The notes under the pieces were generated by a model. The model saw nothing but the letters and a program-made list of their open reading frames with translations. It ran no database searches and was not told the DNA's origin. A stretch of 64,000 nucleotides of DNA from Alphaproteobacteria bacterium (lineage in GTDB: Bacteria > Pseudomonadota > Alphaproteobacteria > Reyranellales > Reyranellaceae), in the NCBI GenBank assembly GCA_019235415.1, contig JAFAKN010000006.1, forward strand, positions 1 through 64,000. The letters are read 5' to 3'. A program made the position numbers and the translations under genes. The stretch's first letter is position 1. Each line of letters starts with the position of its first letter. Of the stretch, positions 33,241 through 48,384 are shown piece after piece.

Positions 33241-35546
33241 TGACTTATGCATCGGACCATTTCTCTCCCCTGGTACGACGTCGCACCGCCCTCCGGGCGG
33301 TGCCCCCGCCATCCAGCTACCTCTCGGCCGAAGCGGTGCCGCGATACGCGGCGCCGGCGGACGAGGAGAGCTTCGTCGAGACGCTGCGCAAGCTGTGGCG
33401 CCAGCGCGGGCTCATCGTGCTCTGCACGGTGGTGCTGGGCGGAGCGGCGGTCGGCACAGCTTGGCTGCTGCCTTCCTACTACGTGTCGGAGGCCCGGGTC
33501 CTGGTCGGCGTGCCCAACCCGCGACTGCCCAATGTCGATTCGATTCTCGCCGAGGTGAGCCCCGACGCCGAGCGCGTGCAGAACGAGGGCTTCATCCTCC
33601 AGTCGCGCAGCATCGCCAAGCAGGTGATCGACTCGCTGAACCTGCGCGACGATCCGGAGTTCAACTGGGAGCTGCGCAAGCCCTCCTTCTGGTCGCGTCT
33701 CGAGCTGCGCCGCCTGATCCCCGCTGGCGTCGAATCGTGGCTGGCGCAGTGGTTCCCGGCGAAATCAGGCCCACCGGCCAGCCCGGCAGCCGGCCCCTCG
33801 CTCGACGATCGGCTGATCGACACCCTGCTGTCGCGTGTCGACGTCTCGACGCTCGGCCGCTCGCACGTGCTGAGCGTGAAGGCCTCGTCGCAGAACCCGC
33901 AGACCGCATCCGCCATCGCCAACACCCTGGCCGACCGCTATCTCGACTACCAGCGGCGCGACAAGGTCGAATCGATGGATCGGGTCGACAAGTTCATGCT
34001 CGGCCGCATCGCCGAGCTGCGCCAGCAGGTCGCCAAGTCGGACCAGGCGGTCGAGGACTACCGGCGCAAGCACGGTCTCTACAAGAGCGGCACCACCAGC
34101 GTCACGACGCAGCAGCTCAGCGAGCTCAATTCGCAGCTCCTGGCCGCCCAGACCGCCAAAGCCGAGGCGGATTCGAAGCTGAAGGAGGCGCAGGCCCTGG
34201 GCGGCGGCGCAGTCAGCAGCGAAAGCGTCCCGGACGTCCTGAAGTCGCCGCTGGTGATGGGCCTGAAGCAGCAGCTGGCCGAATCCGAACGCAAGGCCGC
34301 CGAGATGAGCGCCTCGTACGGCGCACGGCATCCGCTGCTGCTGAATGCCCGCGCCGAGGCCGGTACCATCCGCGCCCGCGTCAACGCCGAGGTCGGCCGG
34401 ATCGTCGAAGGCCTCGCGCGCGAGGCGCGCACCGCCAATGCCCACTACGACGCCCTGGCCGCCAACTTCGAAAGCCTGAAGCAGCAGATGGGCAAGGTGA
34501 ACGACGACTCGATCCAGCTCGAGTCGCTGGAGCGCGACGCGACGGTCAACCGCAACCTGCTCGAGGCCATGCTGCTGCGCGCCAAGCAGAGCACCGGCGC
34601 CGAGGCAATCCTGCAGGCCAACGCCAAGCTCGTGTCGCCTGCGGCGCCGTCGAGCGCGCCGACCTACCCGCCCAAGGCGCTGATCGCCTTCCTGGGCGTT
34701 GCCGGCGGCTTGATGGTGGGCGCGGCCGTCGCGCTGCTGCGCGAAGGCGGTGACCATACCTTCCGCCGCGCCGAGCAGATCGAATCGGCCACCGGATTGC
34801 CGGTCATGGCGATGGTCCCGCAAGTGGCCGGCCGCACGCCGCCTGCCATGCAGGTCCTGCGTCAGCCGACCTCTTCCTACAGCGAGGCGCTGCGGCGCCT
34901 GCACATCGGCGTCGAGCTCTCCGAGGCCTCAGCGTCGCCCAAGACGGTGCTGCTGAGCTCGGCCACGCCGTCGGAGGGCAAGTCAGTGATGGTGGCGTCG
35001 CTCGGTCGCCTGCTGGCGAGCAACGGCAAGCGCGTCCTGTTGGTCGACTGCGACTGGCGCAGCCCGCGGCTGCACCAGATCTTCCGCATCAGCAACAAGG
35101 ATGGGCTGGCCAACGTGTTGATGGACAAGGAGGTCCGCCTCGAGGACGTGGTTCATCACGATGCGCTGTCCGGCGTCGACGTGATGCCGTCCGGACCGTG
35201 GAGCCCGCGCTCGGCTCATCTGCTCGGCTCCGATCGCATGCGTCACCTCTTGGAAGCGCTGGAGCCGCACTACGAGTTCATCATCCTCGACACGGCGCCT
35301 GCCCTGGTCAGCGCCGACGTGCTGGCTCTGTCGCGCATGGTCGAGAAAGTGGTGTTCGTGGTTCGCTGGGGCCACACCCGGCAGGAGGCCGTGCTCGAGG
35401 CGCTGAAACAGATCATCGACGCCCAAGGCGACGTCGCCGGCGTGGTGATGTCGCGCGTCCTGTCCAAGCAGTACCGCCAGTACTCGTACGGCGATCCGTT
35501 CTTCGAGAGCAGCCGTGCGGCAGCCACCGCGCGTCATCTCTCCTGA
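33240..35546 (+). CDS. Wzc-like polysaccharide co-polymerase / tyrosine autokinase
   Basis: 768 aa. Wzz-type N-terminal domain with TM1 about residues 52-73, a long periplasmic coiled-coil region (about 250-440), TM2 near 480-500, and a C-terminal BY-kinase with Walker A ATPSEGKS (about 575-582), VDCDWRSPRLHQ (Walker A') and FIILDTAPAL (Walker B). The C-terminal tail has few tyrosines (KQYRQYSYG), fewer than E. coli Wzc. It controls chain length and export together with the Wza-like lipoprotein. Translationally coupled to that gene. Confidence 0.95.
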   Translation: MTYASDHFSPLVRRRTALRAVPPPSSYLSAEAVPRYAAPADEESFVETLRKLWRQRGLIVLCTVVLGGAAVGTAWLLPSYYVSEARVLVGVPNPRLPNVDSILAEVSPDAERVQNEGFILQSRSIAKQVIDSLNLRDDPEFNWELRKPSFWSRLELRRLIPAGVESWLAQWFPAKSGPPASPAAGPSLDDRLIDTLLSRVDVSTLGRSHVLSVKASSQNPQTASAIANTLADRYLDYQRRDKVESMDRVDKFMLGRIAELRQQVAKSDQAVEDYRRKHGLYKSGTTSVTTQQLSELNSQLLAAQTAKAEADSKLKEAQALGGGAVSSESVPDVLKSPLVMGLKQQLAESERKAAEMSASYGARHPLLLNARAEAGTIRARVNAEVGRIVEGLAREARTANAHYDALAANFESLKQQMGKVNDDSIQLESLERDATVNRNLLEAMLLRAKQSTGAEAILQANAKLVSPAAPSSAPTYPPKALIAFLGVAGGLMVGAAVALLREGGDHTFRRAEQIESATGLPVMAMVPQVAGRTPPAMQVLRQPTSSYSEALRRLHIGVELSEASASPKTVLLSSATPSEGKSVMVASLGRLLASNGKRVLLVDCDWRSPRLHQIFRISNKDGLANVLMDKEVRLEDVVHHDALSGVDVMPSGPWSPRSAHLLGSDRMRHLLEALEPHYEFIILDTAPALVSADVLALSRMVEKVVFVVRWGHTRQEAVLEALKQIIDAQGDVAGVVMSRVLSKQYRQYSYGDPFFESSRAAATARHLS

Positions 35547-35553
35547 GCGGCCG

Positions 35554-36771
35554 ATGCGCGATCCGTCCCGCGTCCTGTTCGTCACGCGCTACTACTGGCC
35601 GGAGCTGATCGGATCGGCGCCGTTCAGCACCGACATCGCCGAATGGCTCGCCGCCCATGGCCGCCGGACGACGGTCGTGAGCGGCTTGCCGCACTATCCC
35701 GGCACCACGGTCTTTCCCGCCTATCTCCACGGCAGGCGATGCGAGACCGTGTGCGGGGTGGAGTTGGAGCGCCTGGAATGCGGTCCGCCGCGCAGCCCCT
35801 CGACGCTGTCCCGCATCCTGAACGAGGCGGAGTTCCTGATGCGCGGGCTGGGCGCCCTGGCCACCGGGCGCCTGCGCCGCCACGAGGTGGTGCTGGCCCT
35901 CTGCCCTTCCATTCTCTGCGTGGCGCTCGCCGTGGCGGCGCGGCGACGACGCGGCGTGTGCATCGCCATCGTGCACGACATCCAGTCGGGCCTGGCCGAG
36001 AAGCTCGGCATGGTGGCCGGCGGGCGCCTGTCGGCGGTGATGCGCTTCTGCGAGCGCCTGGTGTTGAACCGGACGGACCTCGTGGTCGTCCTGTCGGCCG
36101 AGATGAAGCATCAGCTGCGCCGCATCGGGGTCACCACGCCGATCGAGATCGTGCCGCTGTGGGTCGATACCGAGCACCTCCAGCCGGCGCCGGCGGTCGA
36201 CGGGCCGCCCATCCGGGTGCTCTACAGCGGCAATCTCGGTCGCAAGCAGGGGCTGGAACAGGTCATCGAGCTGGCGCGCGAGCTCGCCACCCGGCGGTCC
36301 GACATCGAGGTCGTGGTGCGCGGCAACGGCAGCCGTGCGGCCGAGCTGTCGGCGGAGATCGCGCGGCTTGGCCTCACCAACATCCGCATGGTCGACCTGC
36401 AGCCGAGCGAGGCGCTCGGCACCGCACTGGCCGCAGGCGACATCCATCTGGTGCCGCAACGGCCCGACGCCGCCGATTTCGCCGTCCCGTCGAAGGTGTT
36501 CAACATCATGGCGGTCGGCCGCCCGTTCGTGGCCACGGCGCTGCCCGACAGCGTGCTGTGGCGTCTGCAGCGCCAGAGCGGCGCTTTCCTCTGCGTGCCG
36601 CCCGATGATCCGCCTACTTTCGCCGAGGCGGTGATCAAGCTGGCCGACGACAGCCGGCTGCGCCACGAGCTGGGGCGGCGCGGCCGCGAGTTCGTCGAGT
36701 TGCACTATGCCAAGCCGCTGATCCTCGGCCATCTCATGAGCCGCCTCGATGCCTTCGCGCTCGCCGCCTGA
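35554..36771 (+). CDS. glycosyltransferase family 4 (WcaI-like)
   Basis: 405 aa GT-B fold: N-terminal LFVTRYYWPELIGSAPF and VVSGLPHYPGTTVFP, C-terminal VLYSGNLGRKQGLEQVIELA and DIHLVPQRPDAADFAVPSK. The pattern resembles WcaI of colanic-acid synthesis, which adds fucose or glucose-type sugars. The ATG at 35554 lies 7 bases after the Wzc stop; the track's start at 35515 would overlap that gene. It adds one sugar of the repeat unit on the cytoplasmic face. Confidence 0.9.
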   Translation: MRDPSRVLFVTRYYWPELIGSAPFSTDIAEWLAAHGRRTTVVSGLPHYPGTTVFPAYLHGRRCETVCGVELERLECGPPRSPSTLSRILNEAEFLMRGLGALATGRLRRHEVVLALCPSILCVALAVAARRRRGVCIAIVHDIQSGLAEKLGMVAGGRLSAVMRFCERLVLNRTDLVVVLSAEMKHQLRRIGVTTPIEIVPLWVDTEHLQPAPAVDGPPIRVLYSGNLGRKQGLEQVIELARELATRRSDIEVVVRGNGSRAAELSAEIARLGLTNIRMVDLQPSEALGTALAAGDIHLVPQRPDAADFAVPSKVFNIMAVGRPFVATALPDSVLWRLQRQSGAFLCVPPDDPPTFAEAVIKLADDSRLRHELGRRGREFVELHYAKPLILGHLMSRLDAFALAA

Positions 36772-37996
36772 GCGTCGGCCTCGACGCATTCTGATCCTCG
36801 AACCCGATGCCGAAGGCCATTCCCTGGAATGGCTGCAGCATCTCGTTGCGTTCACGACCGCCGACAAGAGCGCCGCTTCACTGTGTATCGCCGCGCCGGC
36901 GGAGCTGTGCGACACTCTCGCACGGTCGACGCCGCCACAGCTCGATCACCGCATCGGCCTGCTGCGGCTGCTGCCGCGCGAACAAGAGCGCTGCACGCAG
37001 CGCTCGCTCGTGGTCGCGTCGTTTGCACGGTGGTCTGTAATGCGCCGCTACCTGCGGCTCAGCGGCGCCGATGCCGGCTTCTTCCTGTCGATCGACCTCT
37101 TGTCGTTGCCGCTCGCCCTGGGGTTGGGGCTCGACGGCCGCCCGGTCTCCGGCATCCTGTTCCGACCCTCCATCCACTACCGCACGCTGGGAAACTACCG
37201 GCCGAGCCTCAAGGAGAAGCTGCGCGACCTGCGCAAGGACCTGCTGTATCGCCTCATGCTGCGCAACCGTCACGTCCGTACGGTGCTGTCGCTCGATCCG
37301 TTCTTCCCGCGCCACGCCGCCTCCCATTATGCCGGCGGCGGCAAGGTCCTTGCCCTTCCCGATCCGGCATTCCCCTTGGCGGCGTCGCCGTGCAAGGGCG
37401 CCGGCATCGCCGATTTCCCGCCGGCGGGCCGCACAGGCATGCTGCTGTTCGGCTACCTCACCGAGCGCAAGGGGCCGCTCGTGGTGCTCGATGCACTGAG
37501 GCTGCTGCCTTCCAAGGTGGCCGAGCGCGTCGCCGTGCTGTTCGCCGGCCGCACGGATCCCGAGATCCGCGCCGCTCTCGAAGCGCGTCGGTCGAGCTTG
37601 CAGCGTGAGCAGCCGCAGCTGTGGTTCCAAATCGAAGACCGACGGCTCGAACGCGACGAGCTCGAGGCCCTGGTTGCGCAAAGCGACGTCGTGCTCGCCC
37701 CCTATCAGCGCTTCGTCGGATCGAGCGGCGTGCTGTTGTGGGCGGCGCGCGCGGGCCGGCCGGTCCTGGCCCAGGACTTCGGATTGGTTGGTCGGTTGAT
37801 CCGCGACCATCGGCTCGGCGCCGTTGCCGACGCCAGCGACCCCGCGGCACTTGCACACGCCATCGAGCGGATGGTGGTCGAAGGACCGCAGAGCTTCATC
37901 GACACGTCTTCGGCAAAGCGCTTCGCCGCGGCACGCACCCCCGACCACTTCGCAGCTGCTGTGCTGTCGAGCCTCAGCAGCGCCATGGCCTCGTGA
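36749..37996 (+). CDS. glycosyltransferase (GT-B type)
   Basis: 415 aa, overlapping the preceding glycosyltransferase by 23 bases. The C-terminal half has GMLLFGYLTERKGPLVVLDAL, SDVVLAPYQRFVGSSGVLLWAA and GLVGRLIRDHRLG, the GT4-like donor-binding pattern. The N-terminal LILEPDAEGHSLEWLQHL is a GT-B acceptor-domain start. The acceptor and sugar are unknown. Part of the exopolysaccharide operon. Confidence 0.85.
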   Translation: MPSRSPPERRPRRILILEPDAEGHSLEWLQHLVAFTTADKSAASLCIAAPAELCDTLARSTPPQLDHRIGLLRLLPREQERCTQRSLVVASFARWSVMRRYLRLSGADAGFFLSIDLLSLPLALGLGLDGRPVSGILFRPSIHYRTLGNYRPSLKEKLRDLRKDLLYRLMLRNRHVRTVLSLDPFFPRHAASHYAGGGKVLALPDPAFPLAASPCKGAGIADFPPAGRTGMLLFGYLTERKGPLVVLDALRLLPSKVAERVAVLFAGRTDPEIRAALEARRSSLQREQPQLWFQIEDRRLERDELEALVAQSDVVLAPYQRFVGSSGVLLWAARAGRPVLAQDFGLVGRLIRDHRLGAVADASDPAALAHAIERMVVEGPQSFIDTSSAKRFAAARTPDHFAAAVLSSLSSAMAS

Positions 37997-38135
37997 ATGT
38001 CCTGCCGCAGATCGCCGATGCGGGAGCCGGTTGCGACCCCGACATGATCACAACATCAAGGGCTTGGGACGTGGAGAATCGCGCCATGTCGTCCATCGAC
38101 GAATGCATCGCGGGGTCGTCCGCGAGGGAAGTCCG

Positions 38136-39686
<1,551 letters not shown>

Positions 39687-39699
39687 GCGTTCAGCGGGC

Positions 39700-40881
39700 G
39701 TGCGGGTCCTGTGGCTCACGCTCGCGGATCCCGAGCCACGCCATAACGGCCAGTTCATCTATTCGGGCGGGCTGATCGACTCGGTTGCCCAAGCCGGAGG
39801 CGCGATCGAGGTGCTGGGTCTCGGCCGATCCGATTCGGCTGGCGCCAACCAACGCGGCGGGAACGTGGTTTGGTGCCTGCCCGACGACCCGCCCTTTTCG
39901 CACTGGCGCAGCCTCGCCTCCTGGCTGCCGCACACCGCCAACCGCTGCCGCACCACCGGCATGCGCCGCTGCCTCGACGAGCTTCTGGCGCGGAACGCCT
40001 GGGACGGCATCGTGTTCGACGGCATCTCGACCGGTTGGGCCCTGTCGCGCGTTCTGGCGCACTATCCCGGCCCTCGTCGCAGGCCGAAGCTGGTCTACAT
40101 CTCGCACAATCACGAGGAGAGCCTGCGCGCGCAGATTGCCGACAGCCAGCCGGTGTTCCTCAAGCGCCAGGCGGTGCGCCTCGACGCGTTCAAGGTCTCG
40201 CGCCTCGAGCGGGCCATGGTCGACGCCGTCGATTTCGTGACGGCGATCACCCAGGAAGACAGCGAGCTGTACCGTGCGCGCTGCCGCGACAAGCCCGTCG
40301 ACGTGCTGACGCCGGGATACTGCGGAAGACGGCTCGCCGCTCGGCGCCTGTCCGACGACCTGCCGCGCCGCGCCGTCATCGTCGGCAGCTTCGACTGGAT
40401 CGCCAAGCGCATGAACCTGGCCGAGTTCGTCGAGATCGCCGACCCGTTGTTCGCCGAAGCCGGTGCCGAGCTGCAGGCCGTCGGCAGCGCCGACGAGGCG
40501 TTTCTGCAGCAGCTGCGGCAGAAAACGACAGCGACGCACTTCACCGGCACGGTGCCCGACATCGAGCCCTACCTCGACCAGGCGCGCATCGCCATCGTTC
40601 CCGAGCGCAACGGCGGCGGCTTCAAGCTCAAGGTGCTGGAGTATGTCTTCAACCGCGTGCCGGTGTTCGCGCTGAACGGCTCGTTCGCCGGCGTGCCGCT
40701 GAGACACGCCGAGAGCGCCATGCTCTACCGCGACCATGCTGCCCTGGCGCGCGGCGTCCTCGAAGCGATCGACGATGTCGCGCGGCTGAACCGGCTGCAG
40801 GAACAGGCGCTCTCCGCCTGCAACGGGCAATTCGACTGGTCGAGCCGCGGCCGCCAGCTGGTGGCGGCCGTCGCGCCATGA
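39700..40881 (+). CDS. glycosyltransferase (GT4-like, exopolysaccharide locus)
   Basis: 393 aa, starting at a GTG 13 bases after the priming transferase stop (VRVLWLTLADPEPRHNGQ). The track's ATG at 39580 lies inside the previous gene. C-terminal motifs RRAVIVGSFDWIAKRMNL, THFTGTVPDIEPYLDQARIA and ERNGGGFKLKVLEYVF are those of GT-B glycosyltransferases. It overlaps the polymerase gene by 4 bases (ATGA). Sugar specificity unknown. Confidence 0.86.
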   Translation: MRVLWLTLADPEPRHNGQFIYSGGLIDSVAQAGGAIEVLGLGRSDSAGANQRGGNVVWCLPDDPPFSHWRSLASWLPHTANRCRTTGMRRCLDELLARNAWDGIVFDGISTGWALSRVLAHYPGPRRRPKLVYISHNHEESLRAQIADSQPVFLKRQAVRLDAFKVSRLERAMVDAVDFVTAITQEDSELYRARCRDKPVDVLTPGYCGRRLAARRLSDDLPRRAVIVGSFDWIAKRMNLAEFVEIADPLFAEAGAELQAVGSADEAFLQQLRQKTTATHFTGTVPDIEPYLDQARIAIVPERNGGGFKLKVLEYVFNRVPVFALNGSFAGVPLRHAESAMLYRDHAALARGVLEAIDDVARLNRLQEQALSACNGQFDWSSRGRQLVAAVAP

Positions 40882-42239
40882 TCGGCGCGATGCAACCGAG
40901 CTACCCGGCGCGCAAGCTGGACGGACTCGACATCACGCTCGTCGCGGTCTTCCTGCTCGGCCTCTATCTTGGCGTATCGCTGCAGATCAGCGAAAAGGTG
41001 CCGCTCACTTGCGCGCCGTCCGGCTTCGCGGGGCTGATCATGCTGTGGCGCCGCCGCGACCAGGTCCAGCCGCGTCACCTGGCCGGCCTGCTCGGCGTGG
41101 TGTGCGTCTATCTCGGCTCGATCCTGGCGGCGTCCGATTATGAGTTCCTGGGCAAGCGTTTCACAGGATTGCTGCAGCTCACCTACTCGCTGGCCATCGG
41201 CTATGCGATGTTTCTCACGCTGGTGCACGGCGAACGTCGGCAGATCGCCAATCTCCTGCTCACCTTCTGCCTGGTCATCATCGTCGGTTGCCTGCTCGAG
41301 ACCTATGCCGGCCTGAGGCCGCTGAGCGACGCGGTGCGCGAGCGCATCTACGCATCGAGCAACGTCTACGATGCGGATCTGCGCGACCAGCTGCTGTACG
41401 GCCGGATCCGGCCCAAGCTCTTCACCTCGGAGCCCTCGGCAGTCACCTTCGCCTATACGCACTACAGCTCCGTCTGGCTGGTCGTCAGCCCGTGGCGCTG
41501 GAAACTGCCGGTCTATTTCGGCCTGATGGCCCTCGCCCTGTTCGTGCTGCCGGGGCCGACCCTCATGCTCATGCTGCTGCTGACGGTGCCCTATCTGGTG
41601 TTTCTGGCAGGCGCGCGCGCCGGCGGACGGCCCTCCACGACGCGGCTCGTCGGATCGCTTGCACTGTCCCTCGTGCTGGTAGGGTTGGCGATCGTGCTTG
41701 GCCGCGTCTTCTTCGCCGAGCGGCTGAACGACCTCGCGACCGGCAAGGATGCCAGCTTCTTCTTCCGCTTCACCGGCCCCATGCTGGTCGCCTTCGACTT
41801 GCTGCGCGACCATCCCTGGGCGGGCGCCGGGCTGACCGGCGAGCCCTACATCGCCGATCGGGTGATCGACATCTTCATGAACTCGCCGTCCTTCGAGGCC
41901 GCCTGGCAGGTCGGCAAGGTCTCCGACACCCTCACCAACTTTTTCTGGCTGCACTGGATCTATCTCGGCCTGGTGTGGGGCGTCATCTGCCTGGTCGCGG
42001 TGTCGATCTGGCTGCGCATGCTGGGAACGCCGAGCGTGCTCTATTGCTGGGCCGTCTGGATCATCCTGGGCCAGGCCTCGGGCTCGTATGTCGGGCCGAA
42101 GACATGGGCGGTGCTGCTGATCGCGGCGGCCGTGGCGATTCTCACGGCTGGTGCCCGCCAGCCGCGCAGCAGTCCGCGGCCGCTGCCACGCGTACACCTG
42201 CAGCCCCACCTCCTCGACTCTTCGGGATATCTCCGATGA
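40878..42239 (+). CDS. O-antigen/exopolysaccharide polymerase-like membrane protein (Wzy role)
   Basis: 453 aa with about ten hydrophobic helices and a large central loop (about residues 140-190), the layout of Wzy/O-antigen ligase proteins. The segment FDLLRDHPWAGAGLTGE resembles the conserved 'HPxxGxG' stretch of that superfamily. Wzy-type proteins are poorly conserved, so the call rests on topology, this motif and the locus. Overlaps the GT upstream and the beta-helix protein downstream by 4 bases each. Confidence 0.8.
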   Translation: MIGAMQPSYPARKLDGLDITLVAVFLLGLYLGVSLQISEKVPLTCAPSGFAGLIMLWRRRDQVQPRHLAGLLGVVCVYLGSILAASDYEFLGKRFTGLLQLTYSLAIGYAMFLTLVHGERRQIANLLLTFCLVIIVGCLLETYAGLRPLSDAVRERIYASSNVYDADLRDQLLYGRIRPKLFTSEPSAVTFAYTHYSSVWLVVSPWRWKLPVYFGLMALALFVLPGPTLMLMLLLTVPYLVFLAGARAGGRPSTTRLVGSLALSLVLVGLAIVLGRVFFAERLNDLATGKDASFFFRFTGPMLVAFDLLRDHPWAGAGLTGEPYIADRVIDIFMNSPSFEAAWQVGKVSDTLTNFFWLHWIYLGLVWGVICLVAVSIWLRMLGTPSVLYCWAVWIILGQASGSYVGPKTWAVLLIAAAVAILTAGARQPRSSPRPLPRVHLQPHLLDSSGYLR

Positions 42240-43510
42240 GCATTCCTGCCGGTGGCGGCCGGCGTAGCGTCCTCGCCGCAAGTGGCGCAGCCCTCGCCGC
42301 CGTACCGACGCTGGCCGCCGCTCAGCCAGCGACCCCGCGCAAGCCCGAGGCCGGCAGCATGCTGTCGGCGGCTGCGTTCGGCGCACGCGGCGACGGGACG
42401 GCCGACGACACCAACGCCCTGCAAGCCGCGCTCGCGGCCGCGGTCAGTCCGACCGGGCCTGGCTTCGTCCTCATTCCGCCGGGCACCTACAAGGTGACGC
42501 GGCCGCTGCGCCTGGTCACGGCGGACGGCGAAGCGGGCAATGTCACGCGGCCGCACGGCATCCTCGCCCATGGCGCGCGGCTCGTTTCGTCGATCGGAGA
42601 CGGGAGCAACGTCCTGGAGTTCGCGAGCCGCTCCACCGTGCGCTTCCTGCTCATCGAAGGCCTCGACATCCTTGGCAGCGGGCACGAAGGCCACGGCCTC
42701 GCGCTTTCCTGCGAGTACGGCGACCGCTACCTGTACAATTTCTGCCTGCGCGACGTCACGGTGCAGGGCTGTGGCGGCGACGGCTGCCGCCTCATGGGCA
42801 ACGTGTTCGAAGGCCAGATCGTCAACACGTACTTGCGCGACAACAAGAAGAACGGCCTGACATTGGGCCACGGCAGCAAGGCCGGCATCCTGTCGGCGAT
42901 CCACGCCTTCGGCTGCGTGTTCGGCCAGAACGGCCAATACGGCGTCGAGATGGTGAATGGCTGCTACGACGCGGCGTTTCACGGCTGCTACTTCCTGCTG
43001 AACGGCAAGCACGGCCTCGCTGCGCTGAACGGCTGCACCCTGCTCAACAACTGCGGCTTCGAGAACAACCACGAGGCGGCCGGCAGCTTCGACAAAGGCG
43101 CCGGCGGCATTTTCCTGCAGAACTTCGCCACGCTGGTCGCCTGCACGGCCTACTCGATGTTCAACCAGAAGCGGCTGATCGACGCCTATGTCGTGAGCCA
43201 GCTCGTCATGATCGGCTGCACCGGCAGCGGCGACGCTCGCGCCAAGGATGCCGGATTGGCCCGCATCGACGGCGAGAAGCGCGGGCGCGCCACCATTGTC
43301 GGGTCGCAGGGTGCGATTGAATACGTCAAAGACTTCGAGGGGCTGGAGATCTCGGGCAAGGACGGCACTCTGCGGTTGGGCTCCGACTGGCAGAGCCGCA
43401 ACCTGGTGCAGCTAGGGAACTATCGCCTGTGGATCGATGGCCGCGGCCGGCTGCGCCTCAAGAACGGCGTCCCCACGTCCGACGAGGACGGGACACCGGT
43501 CGGGGCGTAG
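42236..43510 (+). CDS. exported right-handed beta-helix protein (pectate-lyase-3-like)
   Basis: 424 aa. A Tat-like signal (GGRRSVLAASG ... LAAAQ) is followed by SAAAFGARGDGTADDTNALQ, the classic opening of Pectate_lyase_3/GH28-like beta-helices, and many short turn-rich repeats (for example GCYDAAFHGCYFLLNGKHG). Catalytic residues cannot be named. Translationally coupled to the polymerase, it may trim, modify or depolymerise the exopolysaccharide in the periplasm or outside the cell. Confidence 0.85.
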   Translation: MSIPAGGGRRSVLAASGAALAAVPTLAAAQPATPRKPEAGSMLSAAAFGARGDGTADDTNALQAALAAAVSPTGPGFVLIPPGTYKVTRPLRLVTADGEAGNVTRPHGILAHGARLVSSIGDGSNVLEFASRSTVRFLLIEGLDILGSGHEGHGLALSCEYGDRYLYNFCLRDVTVQGCGGDGCRLMGNVFEGQIVNTYLRDNKKNGLTLGHGSKAGILSAIHAFGCVFGQNGQYGVEMVNGCYDAAFHGCYFLLNGKHGLAALNGCTLLNNCGFENNHEAAGSFDKGAGGIFLQNFATLVACTAYSMFNQKRLIDAYVVSQLVMIGCTGSGDARAKDAGLARIDGEKRGRATIVGSQGAIEYVKDFEGLEISGKDGTLRLGSDWQSRNLVQLGNYRLWIDGRGRLRLKNGVPTSDEDGTPVGA

Positions 43511-43512
43511 CT

Positions 43513-43548
43513 TTTCGGGACCGCGGGCGTCCCGCCGGCCGCTCAGAG
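43513..43548. repeat. partial palindromic repeat, family B-like
   Basis: GGGACCGCGGGCGTCCCGCCGGCCGC shares the GGGACCGCG opening of the family B copy at 23.7 kb but lacks the right arm. It lies between the convergent beta-helix and flippase genes. Confidence 0.45.
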
Positions 43549-45043
43549 CGGCGCACTGCGGGCAATGAAGCGAGTGCTCACGAAGCGCGCGATCTGCGCG
43601 ATGTCGCGCCGGACGTCGGACCAGGCGAGCGCCACGAGCAGCATGACGCCGCCCGCCGTCATGCCGACCGTCACTATCGCGGCTGGTGTCGGCTGGCTGG
43701 TCGGAACTGCGAAGCGGTGCAACAGGAACGCAGCGGCTGCGCCAGCTGCACCGGCCGAAATCGCCGGCGCGATCGCGCCGAGGACATTGCCGAGCGATAC
43801 CGGTCCACGCCGGGTCGCGAGCCAGAAGCCGAGGGGAAGGCGGATCACCACTCCGACGGCGGCGATCGAGGCAGCGACTCCGACAACGCCCCACGGCAGC
43901 CCGGCCACGATGGCGCCAATCGTGAGCGTGCCGTCGATCAGGGTCGCGCGCACCATCTCGCCGGTTCGGCCCTGCGTCATGAAGAGCAGGCCGGCGGTCA
44001 GCAGGACCGGCAAGTAGGCGGCGGTGACGCTGAACAGCGCAACCAAGGGCGCCGCCTCCAGCCAGGCCGGCCCGAACAGGATGTAGACCACCCAGTCCGC
44101 CAACATGGCCGCCAGCGCGAACACCGGCATGGTCAAAAGCGCGAGCTTCTGCATGATCTGCCGAAACATCGAGCGGTAGCGCTCCGGCTGGTCGATGAGG
44201 CGGCTGAGCGCCGGCATGCCGGCGGCGTAAACCGGTGCGTTGATATTGTTGACGGGCAGCAGGACCAACCGCGTCGTGCGCTCGTAGAGTCCCAGGATTG
44301 CCGGCCCCCAGAGCCAGCCGATCAGCACTTGATCGACGCTGCGGGCAAGCGCTGCCATGAGCCCGCTCGCCGTGATCGAGCCGCCATAGCGCAGCAGCGC
44401 CGGAAGATCCGGTGCACCGGCCGGACGCGCCGGGCGCCAGCGGCAGATCGCCCAACTGCCGACCAGCAGGAAGCCCGGCATCACCAGCCGTTGCGCCACC
44501 AAGGCCCAGTAGCCGGCACCCCCCAGCGCGAGCCCGATGGCAACGGCGAAGGCGGCGAGATCGGCCGCCGTCTCGAGGCCGGCGATGGCGGCAAAGCGCA
44601 TCTGCCGGCGCAGCAGCGCCCAGTGTTGCACCGTGAGCCCGCTCATCAGGAATCCCAGTGCCAGACAGCGCGCCACCGCCTCGAGATCGGGCTGGGCATA
44701 GAAAGCGGCCAGCGCCGGGGCGCCTGCGAACAGGCCGGCGGCCAGCAGCACGCCCACGCCGGCATTGATCCAGAACAGCGCCGAGACCTGGGCGTGCGAG
44801 ATGTCCTGCCGCTGGATGGTCGCGGCCGACAGCCCGAACTCCTTGACGAGATCGAGCATCACGCCGAGCGAGCCGACCATGGCCAGCAGGCCGAAGGTGG
44901 ACGGCGACAGCAGGCGCACCAGCACGACCATGGTCAGGAGCTGCGCCGCCACGCGCACGCCCTGGGAGACCAGCAGAATCGTGCCGCCGCGACGGGACCT
45001 TTGTCCGATGTCGGAGATCAGATGATCGGTCGCGAGCGCCGCC

Positions 45044-48253
<3,210 letters not shown>

Positions 48254-48384
48254 GGAACCATCGCTCACGAGATCGCTTCCAGTGATCAAGGTGTGACTGC
48301 TTTTTGCGGCGCACAACGCCACAGATTGATCACGTTTGCTCGCCGCGGGCCTCGTCGATACTCCACCCCGGGAGACGAAACCGC